NCBI GenBank assembly: GCA_937136395.1
Contig: CAKZOI010000040.1
Coordinates: forward strand, 1 to 34,557
Direction: 5' to 3'
DNA length: 34,557 bases
Origin: an uncultured Opitutia bacterium
GTDB taxonomy: Bacteria; Verrucomicrobiota; Verrucomicrobiia; Opitutales; Coraliomargaritaceae
The position numbers were made by a program, and so were the translations under genes. Below, one piece after another: positions 7,926 through 17,980 of this stretch. The notes below the pieces were generated by a model. It worked only from the letters and a program-made list of their open reading frames with translations. It was not told where the DNA came from and made no database searches. Position 1 is the first letter of the stretch; each line of letters starts with the position of its first letter.

Positions 7926-10472
7926 TTACTTGCCTACCTTCACTGGCTTCAGCTTCCAGATGTGTTTAGCATATTCGCTGATCGTGCGATCAGATGAGAA
8001 CTTACCGACACGCGCGGTGTTCATGATCGCCATCTTCGCCCAGCGCTTTTTGTCACTGAATGCTTTATCCACTTCTTCTTGCACACGAATATAGGATGCG
8101 TAATCGGCTAGGCAGAGATATGGATCGCCACCTTCGAGCCAGCTGCTGCAGAGTGGCGCAAAGGCATCCTGCTCACCAGGTGTGAAATAATCGGAACGCA
8201 ACCAATCGATGACAGCTTTGAGCTCCCAATTACTATTGTAGTAATCGTATGGATTGTAACCCTTGGCTTTAATCTCTTCGACTTGCTCAACGGTGTTACC
8301 GAAGATGAAGATATTGTCGTCGCCGACTTCCTCACCGATTTCAACGTTGGCTCCGTCAAGTGTGCCGATCGTCAAGGCGCCATTGAGCGCGAGCTTCATG
8401 TTACCGGTGCCAGAAGCCTCCTTACCAGCAGTCGAAATTTGCTCAGAAAGGTCGGATGCTGGAATCATCTTCTCAGCCATCGTGATGCGATAGTTTTGCG
8501 GGAAGACGACCTTAAGTTTACCATTAATACGCGAGTCATTATTGATCTTTTCACCGACCTTGTTGATCGCGCGAATGATGTTCTTCGCTAAGGCATAGCC
8601 TGGTGCAGCCTTTGCGCCGAAAATGAATACGCGTGGATTCATTTCGTAGTCTGGGTCGTTTAAGAGACGACGATACAGCGTCAAGATGTGCAGTAAGTTC
8701 AAGTGTTGACGTTTGTATTCGTGAAGACGCTTGATTTGCACATCGAAGAGCGCATCTGGGCTGATTTCGGTGCCAGAATCCGCGAGCACGAAGTCCGCGA
8801 AAGCTTGCTTATTCGCACGCTTGATATCCATGAAGCGCTTTTGGAATTTCGCATCATCCGCAAGCTTCGAAATGCTTTGTAGCTTATCGAGATCCTTCGG
8901 CCAATCAGCGCCGACTTTTTCAGTAATCAATTCACTAAGGCCTGGATTACACGCAAGTAGCCAACGACGTGGTGTGATACCATTGGTCATGTTGATCAAC
9001 TTGTTCGGATACAACTCGTGGAAGGTGGCGAAGAGGTTCTTTTTCAGCAATTCAGTGTGCAATGCTGCAACACCATTGACCTTTGTCGAACCAACGACTG
9101 ATAGGTATGCCATACGAACCATCTTAGGATTACCTTCCTCGATGATAGAAAGCTCAGACTTCTTCGCATTGTCGCCCGGCCACTTTGCTTCAACTTCGTC
9201 TTGCAAGAAACGCGAGTTGATCTCGTAAATGATTTCCAAGTGGCGTGGAAGCACTTTTTCAAAGAGAGGCACGCTCCACTTCTCTAACGCCTCTGGCAGT
9301 AAGGTGTGATTCGTGTAGTTACACGCTTTGCGTGTAATTTCCCATGCAGCATCCCATTCGAGGCCGTTTTCGTCGATGAGTAAGCGCATCAATTCAGGAA
9401 GCGCGATGGCTGGGTGCGTATCATTGAGTTGCAATGCATTGTAGTCAGAAAACTCAGACCAACCGTCATGGCTTTTTTGAAAACGACGAATGATATCCTT
9501 AAGCGAGCAAGTCACGAAGAAATACTGTTGGATCAGGCGAAGCTCCTTACCATTTTCAGTAGAGTCATTCGGATAAAGCACTTTGGAGATGGTTTCACCC
9601 ATTGCCTTTTCACGGACCGCTTCTACGTAACCGCCATCATTGAACACATCTAAATCAAACTCCTTGGTAGACTTCGAATCCCAAAGGCGAAGGAAATTTA
9701 CTGTTTCACCACCGTATCCAACGATACCAATGTCGAAAGGAACCCCTTCAATGGTCTTATAATCGACCCACTTTGGCTTGAATACGCCTTTACTATCCAT
9801 CTGGTGTTCAACGCGACCAAAAAGCTGAACTTCTTGCGCATAGTTTGGGCGCATGACTTCCCAAGGGCAGCCCTTCTCCATCCATACGTCTGGATGCTCA
9901 ATCTGGTAACCATCCTTAAACTCTTGGCGGAAAAGGCCGAATTCGTAGTGAATTCCGTAACCGATTGCTGGCAGATCCAATGTTGCTAATGAATCTAGGA
10001 AACATGCAGCCAATCGACCGAGGCCACCATTACCGAGCCCCATATCTGCTTCTTCGTCTGCGATTACGTTGAAATCTTGACCGAGATCCGCGAGTGCATC
10101 GCGTGTTTGCTCAAACATCCCCGCATTATGGACATTATTTACCAGCAAACGGCCCATCAAATACTCCAAGCTCAAGTAGTATGCACGACGCACCTTCTTT
10201 TCACTATGCACTTTTTGCGTCTTCATGAAACGATCTAGAAGGCGGTCACGCACTGCGTAACAGGTCGCCGTCCACCATTCATCCTTGGTCGCACTTTCTG
10301 GGTGACGCGCTAAGGTGTAGCGCAAGTGGTTTAAAATCGAGATTTTCATCGATTCTTTTGTCGAATCGACTTCAAAGCGAAAGGATTTCGCTGCGCTCTT
10401 CGAAGCAGGTGCTTTCTTCGAAGCGGTCTTCTTAGCTGCTGTTTTCTTAGGCTTAGTCGCTGTTTGTGTCAT
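7926..10472 (-). CDS. glgP: Glycogen/maltodextrin phosphorylase
   Basis: An 848-residue family GT35 phosphorylase that releases glucose-1-phosphate from alpha-1,4-glucans using pyridoxal phosphate. The PLP site [12 protein letters not shown] places the lysine at about residue 693. Other family segments are [14 protein letters not shown] near 145, Q-L-N-D-T-H-P-A near 345 and [10 protein letters not shown] near 490. The first 30 residues are an unusual Lys/Ala/Ser/Thr-rich tail ([10 protein letters not shown] type) that is absent from most phosphorylases; such tails bind nucleic acid or polyanions in other proteins, but its role here is unknown. It is monocistronic: a terminator follows and 210 bases separate it from the gene upstream. 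Confidence 0.96.
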   Translation of the reverse strand: MTQTATKPKKTAAKKTASKKAPASKSAAKSFRFEVDSTKESMKISILNHLRYTLARHPESATKDEWWTATCYAVRDRLLDRFMKTQKVHSEKKVRRAYYLSLEYLMGRLLVNNVHNAGMFEQTRDALADLGQDFNVIADEEADMGLGNGGLGRLAACFLDSLATLDLPAIGYGIHYEFGLFRQEFKDGYQIEHPDVWMEKGCPWEVMRPNYAQEVQLFGRVEHQMDSKGVFKPKWVDYKTIEGVPFDIGIVGYGGETVNFLRLWDSKSTKEFDLDVFNDGGYVEAVREKAMGETISKVLYPNDSTENGKELRLIQQYFFVTCSLKDIIRRFQKSHDGWSEFSDYNALQLNDTHPAIALPELMRLLIDENGLEWDAAWEITRKACNYTNHTLLPEALEKWSVPLFEKVLPRHLEIIYEINSRFLQDEVEAKWPGDNAKKSELSIIEEGNPKMVRMAYLSVVGSTKVNGVAALHTELLKKNLFATFHELYPNKLINMTNGITPRRWLLACNPGLSELITEKVGADWPKDLDKLQSISKLADDAKFQKRFMDIKRANKQAFADFVLADSGTEISPDALFDVQIKRLHEYKRQHLNLLHILTLYRRLLNDPDYEMNPRVFIFGAKAAPGYALAKNIIRAINKVGEKINNDSRINGKLKVVFPQNYRITMAEKMIPASDLSEQISTAGKEASGTGNMKLALNGALTIGTLDGANVEIGEEVGDDNIFIFGNTVEQVEEIKAKGYNPYDYYNSNWELKAVIDWLRSDYFTPGEQDAFAPLCSSWLEGGDPYLCLADYASYIRVQEEVDKAFSDKKRWAKMAIMNTARVGKFSSDRTISEYAKHIWKLKPVKVGK

Positions 10473-10682
10473 AATAAATCTATGTAATCAGTTAGTTCTC
10501 GATGTCAGGGGATCCCATCAGAAGCGAATAGGCATACTGTTTTCTCCACCCTAGGGAAGCAGAAAGCATGAATGACACCGATTCGTCATAAAAATACCAT
10601 CATTTAACTGTTGAGCACTCAATTTACCCAAAGTAATGCAGACACTCAGGCAACTAAGGCACATCCAAACGCAATATCTGAC

Positions 10683-12116
10683 TTAGGCTGAAGCCACACA
10701 GGGAACCAGAGCTGCATCCTTCATTCCATGGATAATTTTCTTATCTGCAGGACACAAAGTCGCCAAAACCCCATGCAGGGTAGCTTGCTGCATCTTTTCA
10801 TCGACAAAATAATAAGGACATAGGCGCATACGGCCTTCCATCGAGTAGGTTTCCTCACCTCCAGGGGTATAGACTGGATGGCGCAAACGCTTCGGCTTTT
10901 CGTAAACCTGTAAAATGTGCAAGTATTGACCTGCCATCGACATCGCTTGTTCAATCGCGGTCTCCCAATCGAGCTTGGAAGAGTCACTCCCCAAGGTCAC
11001 ACTACGCGCTCCCCAAGCGCTCTCGTGAAACCCGCTGATCTTTATAATTAAGTTACGCTCCCTCTTACTTGCATCGATCAAAGCCGACCAACTCGTAATT
11101 GGCTTCCCTCCAACATATGGTGCATCCAGCACCGCGCTTGGTGGCAAGTCCACGGGATCCATAATCCATGTTTTTGGTATCACTTTTTTCAATACACGCA
11201 ATGAATTTCTCGGCAAGCTCTCCTTCCAGTAGTCTTCCAGTGCATGATGATGAAATAAGGCTAGACTTAACTTCTCCTCCTGAAATGGACGCATCGGCGG
11301 CGTCAAACTCAGTTGCGCTTCGACGCGCGCCTTGAGTAGGCATTTCGCAATCGATACATTTGCTAGGTCAAACAATTCCCAGAAACGATACATCACATCC
11401 ACCTGCTGAGGATCACCATCTGTGCCCACACAAATCGTATCCCCCAAGGGCATCACATCATCCGGATGAAATACATGCACACGCCTGCCACGCATGCGCA
11501 ACTGAGCCGCGAGCCACTCCATCTCCGGACGATAGGTCGCGGCCTCATCGCTCACCACTAGGGCAACATAAGGCGCCGTCATCGTTGGCGCACGCGTGCA
11601 GAGCGCCGCATAAAATGCTTCGATCATATCTTCTTCACCTGCACCGATCAAAGCATCACCGTGTATCGGAGTGTAGAGACGATTAAGAAATGCAGTCAGC
11701 CCAATGCCACCGGGGACCGAATCGATCTCAGTCATCGCAAAACCATCATCCGTGATCAATAGATCTGGACGAATCACCATTGGCGTCGTGCCACGCAACG
11801 CCTTTGAGCGAGCATGTTCAATCAAAGCCTGAGGTTTACCACGGTCCAAATACTCTGCGACCCACGGCGCTTTCAGCTCACGATTCCGGAGTAAGTTCTT
11901 CCCTTCGAATGATTTCAAATAAAGCGACTCCAAAGAACGATAAAAGTCGTAACAAGCCTGACCGATCAAACCGATTTCTTCCACTTGCTTCGCAGACAGC
12001 GCAAAGGCCTCTGGCGAATAACGCCATGTCTTATTCTCAAACAAACTTTGATCAGAAAATGCCTTCAAGGCATCCTCGTAGCTAAGTCCATTTGCACTGT
12101 TGATCGTTTCACTCAT
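10683..12116 (-). CDS. Uncharacterised ATP-grasp-like protein
   Basis: A 477-residue soluble protein. The segment V-I-R-P-D-L-L-I-T-D-D-G-F-A-M-T-E-I-D-S-V-P-G-G near residues 117-140 resembles the R-x-D-x-L-x-x-D-x-G-x-x-x-x-E-I-N part of circularly permuted ATP-grasp enzymes such as glutathionylspermidine synthase-like proteins. Near 356-375, L-I-I-K-I-S-G-F-H-E-S-A-W-G-A-R-S-V fits a Lys-bearing nucleotide-binding strand and glycine loop. S-M-E-G-R-M-R-L-C-P-Y-Y-F-V follows near 425, like the R-x-x-P-x-Y-x-V end strand of such folds. No substrate can be proposed. It has no signal peptide and stands alone between repeat-bearing gaps. The fold call is an inference from short motifs. Confidence 0.75.
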   Translation of the reverse strand: MSETINSANGLSYEDALKAFSDQSLFENKTWRYSPEAFALSAKQVEEIGLIGQACYDFYRSLESLYLKSFEGKNLLRNRELKAPWVAEYLDRGKPQALIEHARSKALRGTTPMVIRPDLLITDDGFAMTEIDSVPGGIGLTAFLNRLYTPIHGDALIGAGEEDMIEAFYAALCTRAPTMTAPYVALVVSDEAATYRPEMEWLAAQLRMRGRRVHVFHPDDVMPLGDTICVGTDGDPQQVDVMYRFWELFDLANVSIAKCLLKARVEAQLSLTPPMRPFQEEKLSLALFHHHALEDYWKESLPRNSLRVLKKVIPKTWIMDPVDLPPSAVLDAPYVGGKPITSWSALIDASKRERNLIIKISGFHESAWGARSVTLGSDSSKLDWETAIEQAMSMAGQYLHILQVYEKPKRLRHPVYTPGGEETYSMEGRMRLCPYYFVDEKMQQATLHGVLATLCPADKKIIHGMKDAALVPCVASA

Positions 12117-12369
12117 TTGCTGTGCGAATAGATATCGTAGAAGACCTACAGTGCGTCAAGGCAGCGCAAGTGATTGTTGAAATTCTGTGACGTGCGAGTT
12201 CCCCATGCACCACAAAAAAAGGACTTCCACAACGAAGCCCGCGCAAGCGCGGACGCCACAAGCCCGAAGCCAAGCCTTGACTAAAGAGGGTCTGAGCAAG
12301 CTCAGACGCCACTGTGAATCCGAAGCAATTCAAAATTGGACGTTCAATGTTGAATGTTCGACGTTCGCC
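12117..12369. other. Intergenic region carrying palindromic and GAAC-type repeats
   Basis: It holds two hairpins, each followed by ACGCCAC (12239-12259 and 12290-12314), and a GTTCAATGTTGAATGTTC-type array at about 12336-12367 adjoining the prfB stop. No gene is credible; a 74-codon minus ORF here is a translation of the repeats. Confidence 0.6.
12239..12314. repeat. Two REP-like hairpins with a common ACGCCAC tail
   Basis: CCGCGC-AA-GCGCGG (12239-12252) and GTCTGAGC-AA-GCTCAGAC (12290-12307) are perfect hairpins with an AA loop but different stems. Both are followed at once by the same ACGCCAC. The stem sequence varies while the fold and tail are kept, as expected for REP-like palindromic units. 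Confidence 0.7.
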
Positions 12370-13522
12370 CTACTCCTCGCGATCCGCTGCCGATTGTCTC
12401 GAAGTCGGACCACCCGCGCGAAGCCATGCGTGGATAAAAGGATCCAAATCACCATCCATCACGGCTTGAACATTACCCGTCTCATGCCCGGTGCGAAGGT
12501 CCTTCACCATTTGATACGGTTGGAATACGTAGGAGCGAATCTGATTGCCCCAAGCAATGTCGCCCTTCTCGCCATAAAACTTCTCCATCTCGCTACGTTT
12601 CTCATCTTCCTGCTTCTCATAGAGACGGGATTTTAAAGTCTTCATCGCCGTCGCTTTATTCTTTATTTGCGAACGATCATTTTGACAAGTCACCACAATA
12701 CCCGTCGGAATATGCGTCAAACGCACGGCAGACTCAGTCCGGTTCACGTGTTGCCCGCCCTTTCCGCTCGCACGATACACATCGGTGCGAATCTCGGATG
12801 AATCGATCTCAATATCTACGTCATCCTCAATCTCGGCAATCACATCAACCGAACAAAAAGAGGTATGACGCCGGGCATTGGAATCAAACGGGCTGATACG
12901 CACCAAGCGATGCACTCCGCGTTCCGCCTTTGCATAGCCGAAGGCATTGGCACCTTCAATTCGTATCGTCGCCGAACTGATACCTGCTTCTTCACCGGGC
13001 ATGATATCCAACACTTCCGCCTTGAAGCCAGCACTCTCCGCCCAGCGGGTATACATACGAAACAACATATCCGCCCAATCACAGGACTCCGTGCCACCCG
13101 CACCGGAATTCACCGTCAGCAAGGCATTACAGCCATCATTCGGCCCGCTCAAGAAAGAAGCCAACTCCAGCTTGTCCAACTTCGGTTGCAAACGACTCAA
13201 CGTGTCCAACACCTCCTGCTGATAGCTCTCTTGATCTGGATCGCCATCCATCTCATCGACCAACTCGATCATCGCCACCATATCGGCGATCTCGGCATTA
13301 AAATCTGCCGATGGATTAACTGTATTCTTCAAGCGATTCACCTCGCCGATGACTTTTTGAGCCGTATTCTGATCATCCCAGAAACTAGGCTCCGCCATCT
13401 GAGCTTCTAGCTCAGCAATACGGGTTTTCTTAGTATCTCCGTCAAAGATACCTCCAAATATGACCTGCGCGCTGCGTCAGTTCTTCGATTTGAGAACGGA
13501 TTTCTGGGGTTAGTAAATTCAT
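12370..13522 (-). CDS. prfB: Peptide chain release factor 2, expressed by programmed +1 frameshift
   Basis: RF2 recognises UGA and UAA stop codons. The gene is split into two frames. A 26-codon first ORF starts at 13522 ([10 protein letters not shown]) and ends C-T-T-T-G-A at 13447-13442; the main frame continues with GAC at 13443 after skipping T13444. The slippery CTTTGAC and a GGAGG three bases upstream of CTT (13455-13451) match the known autoregulatory site, where RF2 shortage lets ribosomes shift frame. The joined protein is 383 residues. The tripeptide SPF that reads the stop codon is at about 210-212 and the catalytic GGQ at about 255-257. Annotation that begins at the internal ATG (13398) would lose 41 residues. 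Confidence 0.96.
13441..13455 (-). promoter_or_regulatory. Programmed +1 frameshift site of prfB
   Basis: The minus strand reads GGAGG-TAT-CTT-TGA-C. A Shine-Dalgarno-like GGAGG, CTT in the P site and the UGA recognised by RF2 itself make the classical autoregulatory frameshift signal. The upstream 0 frame (from 13522) and the downstream +1 frame (to 12370) meet exactly here. Confidence 0.95.
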
Positions 13523-13534
13523 GATCACATAAGA

Positions 13535-13566
13535 ACATCGAACATCAAACGTTCAACATCGAATAT
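13535..13566. repeat. GAACATCGAA-type array upstream of prfB
   Basis: A tandem of degenerate 7-8 base units (GAACATC, GAACATC, AAACGTTC, AACATCG). The same motif family occurs at about 12336-12367 and 17933-17963. It sits 13 bases upstream of the prfB start, within the probable 5' leader. Confidence 0.6.
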
Positions 13567-13579
13567 TATATCAACGTAG

Positions 13580-13645
13580 GTTAGGCACTCTTGCCTGACC
13601 TATTTTTAACGACCATTCATGAAGAGTCAGACAAGAGTGTCTAAC
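13580..13645. repeat. Inverted pair of mini-hairpins with compensatory changes
   Basis: The arm at 13580-13601 and the arm at 13624-13645 are reverse complements at 18 of 22 positions. Each arm is itself a hairpin: AGGC-actctt-GCCT in the first, and AGAC-actctt-GTCT when the second is read on the opposite strand. The differences change both sides of the small stem together. The second arm ends directly at the ribE stop codon, so the structure may act as a terminator or mRNA stabiliser, though no long U-tract is present on the minus strand. Confidence 0.7.
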
Positions 13646-14233
13646 TTACCGCGCAAACAGCTTTTCCACATACTTCGCAATCAAATCGTATTCCAAATTC
13701 ACCACGTCTCCCACCTTCTTGGTATGCAGGTTCGTCACTTCCATCGTATGCGGGATCAGCCAGATCGCAAAGCCGGATTCATCCACCTCAGAAACCGTCA
13801 GTGAAATACCATCCACAGTGATGCACCCCTTGCTCACGATATACTTTAACTTGTCTGCATCCGGCTTAATACGAAAAAAGAAATCCTTACCACGCGGCTC
13901 AATTGCTTCAATCACGCCTGTGCCATCGACATGCCCCGAAACAAAATGTCCCCCCATACGCGTCGTAGGTAAGAGCGCCCGCTCAAGATTCACCTTACCG
14001 CTAGGGCCCACACCATCAATCGAAGTGAGACGCTTCGTTTCACCCAGTAAATCAAACTCAACTTGCGAATCCGTAAACGCCACCGCCGTGAGACAGCAAC
14101 CGTTGACGGCAACACTATCGCCTAGCTGTAAATCCTTCGTGACGACCTGTGCCGCCAACACCAGGCGCCAACTATTTGCTTGCTCCTCAAAGGAAACAAC
14201 CGTCCCCGTTTCTTCAACTATTCCAGTAAACAT
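13646..14233 (-). CDS. ribE: Riboflavin synthase alpha chain
   Basis: A 195-residue protein made of two tandem lumazine-binding domains of about 97 residues, the normal architecture. It converts two 6,7-dimethyl-8-ribityllumazine molecules to riboflavin plus a pyrimidine. The N-terminal [12 protein letters not shown] is diagnostic, and the repeat pairs [13 protein letters not shown] and [12 protein letters not shown] mark the two half-sites. [12 protein letters not shown] segment joins them. No other riboflavin biosynthesis gene flanks it, and the 240-base upstream gap shows no FMN riboswitch signature that I can recognise. Confidence 0.96.
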   Translation of the reverse strand: MFTGIVEETGTVVSFEEQANSWRLVLAAQVVTKDLQLGDSVAVNGCCLTAVAFTDSQVEFDLLGETKRLTSIDGVGPSGKVNLERALLPTTRMGGHFVSGHVDGTGVIEAIEPRGKDFFFRIKPDADKLKYIVSKGCITVDGISLTVSEVDESGFAIWLIPHTMEVTNLHTKKVGDVVNLEYDLIAKYVEKLFAR

Positions 14234-14362
14234 ATCACCAATAGAAGCTATTCTCCGCAGAAAGTGAAACGCTAAACACTATTTTCCAATAAGAACATAA
14301 GGCGTTAGCAGGCACCAAAGTAGACCTTGAAGATTCGGCAACTATAACGATTCCAGCCAATA

Positions 14363-14384
14363 CGGCACAGAGTGCCGCGGCTAC
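14363..14384. repeat. REP-like hairpin followed by CGGCTAC
   Basis: CGGCAC-AGA-GTGCCG is a perfect 6-bp hairpin at 14363-14377, followed by CGGCTAC. It resembles in layout, but not in sequence, the hairpin-plus-tail units at 12239-12314. Confidence 0.5.
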
Positions 14385-14431
14385 ATCTCTCCGAGGCAGT
14401 TCAAAGGTGCCCCTCAGAAAAATTCGAACAT

Positions 14432-14460
14432 AAAAAGCCCCCGAATTACTTCGAAGGCTT
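14432..14460 (-). terminator. Rho-independent terminator of tRNA-Met
   Basis: On the minus strand AAGCCTTCGAA pairs with TTCGGGGGCTT (11 pairs, two of them G-U) around a GTAA loop, and TTTTT runs from the end of the stem. It begins 11 bases after the tRNA CCA end. Confidence 0.85.
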
Positions 14461-14471
14461 AATTATGAAAA

Positions 14472-14546
<75 letters not shown>

Positions 14547-14560
14547 GAAAGGAAAACGGG

Positions 14561-14589
14561 TAGAAAACAACTGGTATCCCACAAGTCAA
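14561..14589 (-). promoter_or_regulatory. Putative promoter of tRNA-Met
   Basis: TTGACT at 14589-14584 on the minus strand is a good -35. The best-spaced -10 (17 bases) is TTTCTA at 14566-14561, a weak match, about 15 bases from the tRNA 5' end. Confidence 0.35.
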
Positions 14590-14693
14590 GCGAAGATCCG
14601 TGCAAGTTCAACCCAAACAATGTAAACGCGTTTTCGATTTATGAGGATTACCAGCTAAATTAATAGTGCCTAAATAGACCTCGGCGGTGCGGG

Positions 14694-15647
14694 CTAAACG
14701 TTATTGGCCCGACTCCATTCGAGCGCGCGTTCACGATCTTTCGAAATCTGGGCGACCAAGGCATCTATAGAAGCAAATTTCTGTTCGGCGCGAATGAACT
14801 GTAGCCATTCGACTTCAATCTGGCTGCCTTCACCCAGTGAGCAATCCCCTAATGCATGCGTCTCTAGGACGGGCGATTGCGGCGTATCATCGACAGTGGG
14901 CTTCACTCCATAGTTCGCCACACCTGCTTGCCAGGCGGTATGCCCGATCTCTCGATAACGAACATAATACACGCCGTATCGTGGTCGGCATTCGGGGTCC
15001 CAGGGGAGATTCAGTGTCGGAAAACCAATTTCTCGACCAAATTTCGCACCTCCGACTACGACCCCGCTAACACTATAATTGTAGCCGAGTAAATCATTGG
15101 CAGGGCCGATTTCACCTGCTTCCAGCTCCTTGCGAATTCGGGTGCTGCTAATGGCTTCACCATTGTGCTGTATACGATCGATACTAAATACATCGATTCC
15201 CAATGCCTTGCCCGATTGCACGAGCGTCGCGACATCACCGAGGCGCTTCTGACCAAAACGGAAATTTTGACCGATATAAATCGACTTCAAACTCGGCAAC
15301 TCAGTCTTTAAATGCGCGAGAAACGCATCTGCTGGAATACTGGCAAATGGGTGATCAAATTGCTTACAAATCACCACGTCGACGCCAAGCTGATGCAACA
15401 TCGCTACTTTCGAGGGCATATTCATCATCAACTCGGTCGCCGCATCGGGACGAAACAATCGGCTGGGATGCGGATCAAAGGTCAGCACTGCGCTCACACC
15501 TTCGGAACCACGAGCTGAAAAAACAGCAGATTCGATGACCGCCTTGTGCCCGAGATGCACTCCATCAAAGACACCAATCGCCAAGTGCAACTCTCCATGC
15601 ACACCGGAGAGCTCTTCGAAACGTTGAACGCATATAGGAAATTGCAT
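14694..15647 (-). CDS. ribF: Bifunctional riboflavin kinase / FAD synthetase
   Basis: A 317-residue enzyme that phosphorylates riboflavin to FMN and adenylylates it to FAD. The N-terminal nucleotidyltransferase domain begins with [10 protein letters not shown] near residues 27-36, the nucleotide-binding H-x-G-H motif, and has S-S-T-R-I-R-K near 167-173. The C-terminal flavokinase domain shows G[14 protein letters not shown] near 199-214 and Y-G-V-Y-Y-V near 225. It is the last gene of the nusA-infB-rbfA-nrnA-truB cluster, 56 bases after truB, its common position in many bacteria. Confidence 0.95.
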   Translation of the reverse strand: MQFPICVQRFEELSGVHGELHLAIGVFDGVHLGHKAVIESAVFSARGSEGVSAVLTFDPHPSRLFRPDAATELMMNMPSKVAMLHQLGVDVVICKQFDHPFASIPADAFLAHLKTELPSLKSIYIGQNFRFGQKRLGDVATLVQSGKALGIDVFSIDRIQHNGEAISSTRIRKELEAGEIGPANDLLGYNYSVSGVVVGGAKFGREIGFPTLNLPWDPECRPRYGVYYVRYREIGHTAWQAGVANYGVKPTVDDTPQSPVLETHALGDCSLGEGSQIEVEWLQFIRAEQKFASIDALVAQISKDRERALEWSRANNV

Positions 15648-15703
15648 GATCGTGCGAATACAGTAGCGCTAAAAATACCCGATTCTGAGCAGTTGGTCCA
15701 AAC

Positions 15704-16432
15704 CTATAAGACGTGACTCGGCACGGCTTGATTTACTGGGATTAACTTACGTCGTAATACGGATTGAGACATCTCTTGCAGCTCTTCGATTGTATTCGCA
15801 TCTTCGATACGAAACTTACCTACGGCAGTGCGACGCAACTCACAGAGATGAGCGCCGCATCCGATTTTCTGACCGAGGTCGTGTGCCAATGTGCGGATAT
15901 AGGTCCCTTTACCACAACCGACCAAAAAGGAAACCTTAGGCAGCTCAAAGTGAGTCATCTCATACTTGCTGATGTGAATGACACGAGCTTCACGCGCAAT
16001 CGTCTTACCTTGGCGGGCCAACTTATACAAGGCCTGCCCATTCACCTTCTTTGCAGAATACATAGGTGGCGTTTGATACTGATCCCCCATAAAGGTTTTC
16101 ATTTCAGCCAAGACAGCTTCCTGAGAGAGTTCAGGAACTGGCTTTTCGGCGACAATCTCGCCTTCAGCATCCTGCGAATCGGTTTCAATCCCAAGGAGTG
16201 CGGTGCCGGTATATTCCTTATCATTACTCATCAAGTATTGGGAGACTTTGGTCGCCTTACCGATCATAATCAACAAGAGTCCTGTAGCCATAGGATCGAG
16301 TGTGCCTGCGTGGCCGACTTTCTTAATCCGAAAGAGCTTACGCATACGAGAAACGACATCGTGCGAGGTAATCCCTTGTGGTTTATCAACAAGGAGGACT
16401 CCCTCTGGAACATCTGTGAGTGGTTGAGACAT
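15704..16432 (-). CDS. truB: tRNA pseudouridine(55) synthase
   Basis: A 242-residue protein that makes pseudouridine 55 in the T-loop of tRNAs. The catalytic motif [12 protein letters not shown] places the Asp at residue 46, preceded by [10 protein letters not shown] near 16-25. Y-S-A-K-K-V-N-G near 123-130 and [12 protein letters not shown] near 175-186 complete the family pattern. The C-terminus is short: no PUA domain can be recognised after the catalytic core, which is common outside the enterobacteria. It lies 86 bases downstream of nrnA in the translation cluster. Confidence 0.95.
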   Translation of the reverse strand: MSQPLTDVPEGVLLVDKPQGITSHDVVSRMRKLFRIKKVGHAGTLDPMATGLLLIMIGKATKVSQYLMSNDKEYTGTALLGIETDSQDAEGEIVAEKPVPELSQEAVLAEMKTFMGDQYQTPPMYSAKKVNGQALYKLARQGKTIAREARVIHISKYEMTHFELPKVSFLVGCGKGTYIRTLAHDLGQKIGCGAHLCELRRTAVGKFRIEDANTIEELQEMSQSVLRRKLIPVNQAVPSHVL

Positions 16433-16518
16433 ACTTAAAATGGTTGAATCGGACGACTAAGCTTAACTCAATCCGCAGCCATCGCTAAGAGATTAAGCAT
16501 TAAAAATTCAGACAGGGA

Positions 16519-17535
16519 TTACTCAGGCTTGCCCAGTGTTTCGAGGTGTGCGCCGATAGCCTGCATAAGCTGCGGATAAAATTCTTTGATCGAGCTGTCC
16601 TCAACATTGAGTCCTGCAGCACAGGCGTGACCGCCACCGCCAAACACCTTGGCCACTTGATCGACACGGAAGAATGGATCTTTTGCGCGGAGGCTGCCCT
16701 TGATCGCTCCATCGCGATTTTCAATCAACACACCGACATCGACCCCTTCGATTGAGCGCGCGTAATCAACTAAGCCCTCGGAGTCGTCAATCGTTGCACC
16801 GGTTTCAGCATAAACGCCGTCCTCAATCAGCCCAACACAGACTCGGTTATCAAATTCCATGGTGAGGGAATCGAGAAAGTTCTGGAGTAGTTTAATCTTA
16901 GAAAAGCTTTCCCGTTCGTAGAGCTCATGAGCCGCTTCGGCTGGACGTGCGCCACATTCACAAAGACGGCGAGCAATTTCAAAAGTCTCTGGTGTCGTCG
17001 ACGGAAAGCGGAACTGCCCAGTGTCGGTAGCAATACCGACATAGAGTGCTTGTGCAGTAACGGCATCGATCTCGTAGCCTAGATCCAGATAAAATCCCGC
17101 TAGGATCTCTGCGGTGGCCGATGCGGTAGCAATGACAATATTTTCTGCCGCATATTCACGATTCGAGATGTGGTGATCTACATTGAGCGCGACTTCAGGG
17201 AAGAGCTCATTGAGTCGATCGCCTACACGACGGAAGTCGGCGGAGTCGACCGTGACTGCAACATGACCATCCGGAGTGAACTCATCTGCCTTGAAAAGCG
17301 GTGTGTCGCCAACAAATGATTCTAAGGTATTAGGCACATCGTCGCGATTTAAACCCACTGCTTCGATGCCGTGGCTTTTGAGCATGCGAACCACCGCTAC
17401 GATTGAACCGATACAGTCACCATCCGGACGCTGGTGCCCAAGCACGGCGACTTTCTTATCTTTTAGGTTTTCGATAGATTGCGCAAAAATCACGCTTTGT
17501 TCAGGATAGAATTTTAAGTCAGTGGTCATAATCAA
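16519..17535 (-). CDS. nrnA: DHH/DHHA1 phosphoesterase, NrnA-type oligoribonuclease / pAp phosphatase
   Basis: A 338-residue phosphoesterase with the metal-binding motifs of the DHH family in order: H-Q-R-P-D-G-D near 34-40, V-D-S-A-D near 96-100, N-V-D-H-H near 118-122, and the DHHA1 [10 protein letters not shown] near 299-308. NrnA proteins degrade 2-5 nucleotide RNAs and dephosphorylate pAp. The gene sits 3 bases after rbfA, a frequent linkage. The second ATG (two codons in) may be the true start. The specific NrnA call rests on size, domain pair and neighbourhood. Confidence 0.9.
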   Translation of the reverse strand: MIMTTDLKFYPEQSVIFAQSIENLKDKKVAVLGHQRPDGDCIGSIVAVVRMLKSHGIEAVGLNRDDVPNTLESFVGDTPLFKADEFTPDGHVAVTVDSADFRRVGDRLNELFPEVALNVDHHISNREYAAENIVIATASATAEILAGFYLDLGYEIDAVTAQALYVGIATDTGQFRFPSTTPETFEIARRLCECGARPAEAAHELYERESFSKIKLLQNFLDSLTMEFDNRVCVGLIEDGVYAETGATIDDSEGLVDYARSIEGVDVGVLIENRDGAIKGSLRAKDPFFRVDQVAKVFGGGGHACAAGLNVEDSSIKEFYPQLMQAIGAHLETLGKPE

Positions 17536-17538
17536 AAA

Positions 17539-17901
17539 TTATTCAGTAGGTTCTGAGCTGCCGCTTTCACGCTCAAGTTCGTCAAGGAGATCTAAAATCT
17601 CGGCACCACGCTCAAGCGATGGATCATAGGTAAAGACAAGTTTCGGGAAATACTTCATCGTGATCACTTTGCTCACACGTTGGCGCAAATCATTACCGAC
17701 CTTTCGAAAAAAGACTTTCGCTTCGTGGATGGCGCCGTCGTCGCCAAGCACTGAATAATACACGGTCGCATTACGCAGATCCACAGATGTGGAGACATCA
17801 CTAATCGTGATCGGTGCAGCCTCGGAACGGTAGTAACGACGCATCTGCTCGCTAATTTCACGCTGAAGCAGTTCGTTAACTCTAGAGATACGTTTAGACA
17901 T
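17539..17901 (-). CDS. rbfA: Ribosome-binding factor A
   Basis: A 120-residue KH-fold protein that helps mature the 5' end of 16S rRNA in the 30S subunit. Family features are R-I-x-R-V-N-E-L-L-Q-R-E-I-S near 4-17, an I-T-I-S-D-V-S-T-S-V-D-L-R-N-A-T-V-Y segment near 32-49, and K-Y-F-P-K-L-V-F-T-Y-D near 83-93. It lies between infB and nrnA, in the expected order. Confidence 0.95.
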   Translation of the reverse strand: MSKRISRVNELLQREISEQMRRYYRSEAAPITISDVSTSVDLRNATVYYSVLGDDGAIHEAKVFFRKVGNDLRQRVSKVITMKYFPKLVFTYDPSLERGAEILDLLDELERESGSSEPTE

Positions 17902-17932
17902 GATTGAAAGGGATGGGACCTAGCTATCGGAG

Positions 17933-17963
17933 ATTGAACATTGAATGCTCAACACCGAATGAT
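17933..17963. repeat. GAACATTGAA-type array between rbfA and infB
   Basis: TTGAACATTGAATGCTCAAC followed by ACCGAATG, a third member of the degenerate family also seen at about 12336 and 13535. It interrupts an otherwise tight operon (79-base gap between the infB stop and the rbfA start). Confidence 0.6.
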
Positions 17964-17980
17964 GAAATGTGACTGTGTAA

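Noticed and set aside
12370-13522. Genuine frameshift mutation in prfB
   Set aside because: The break coincides exactly with GGAGG-TAT-CTT-TGA-C, the known programmed site, and both frames are otherwise intact.
14234-14471. Possible FMN riboswitch upstream of ribE
   Set aside because: None of the conserved FMN aptamer segments I know could be found; only a REP-like hairpin and the tRNA-Met terminator are there.
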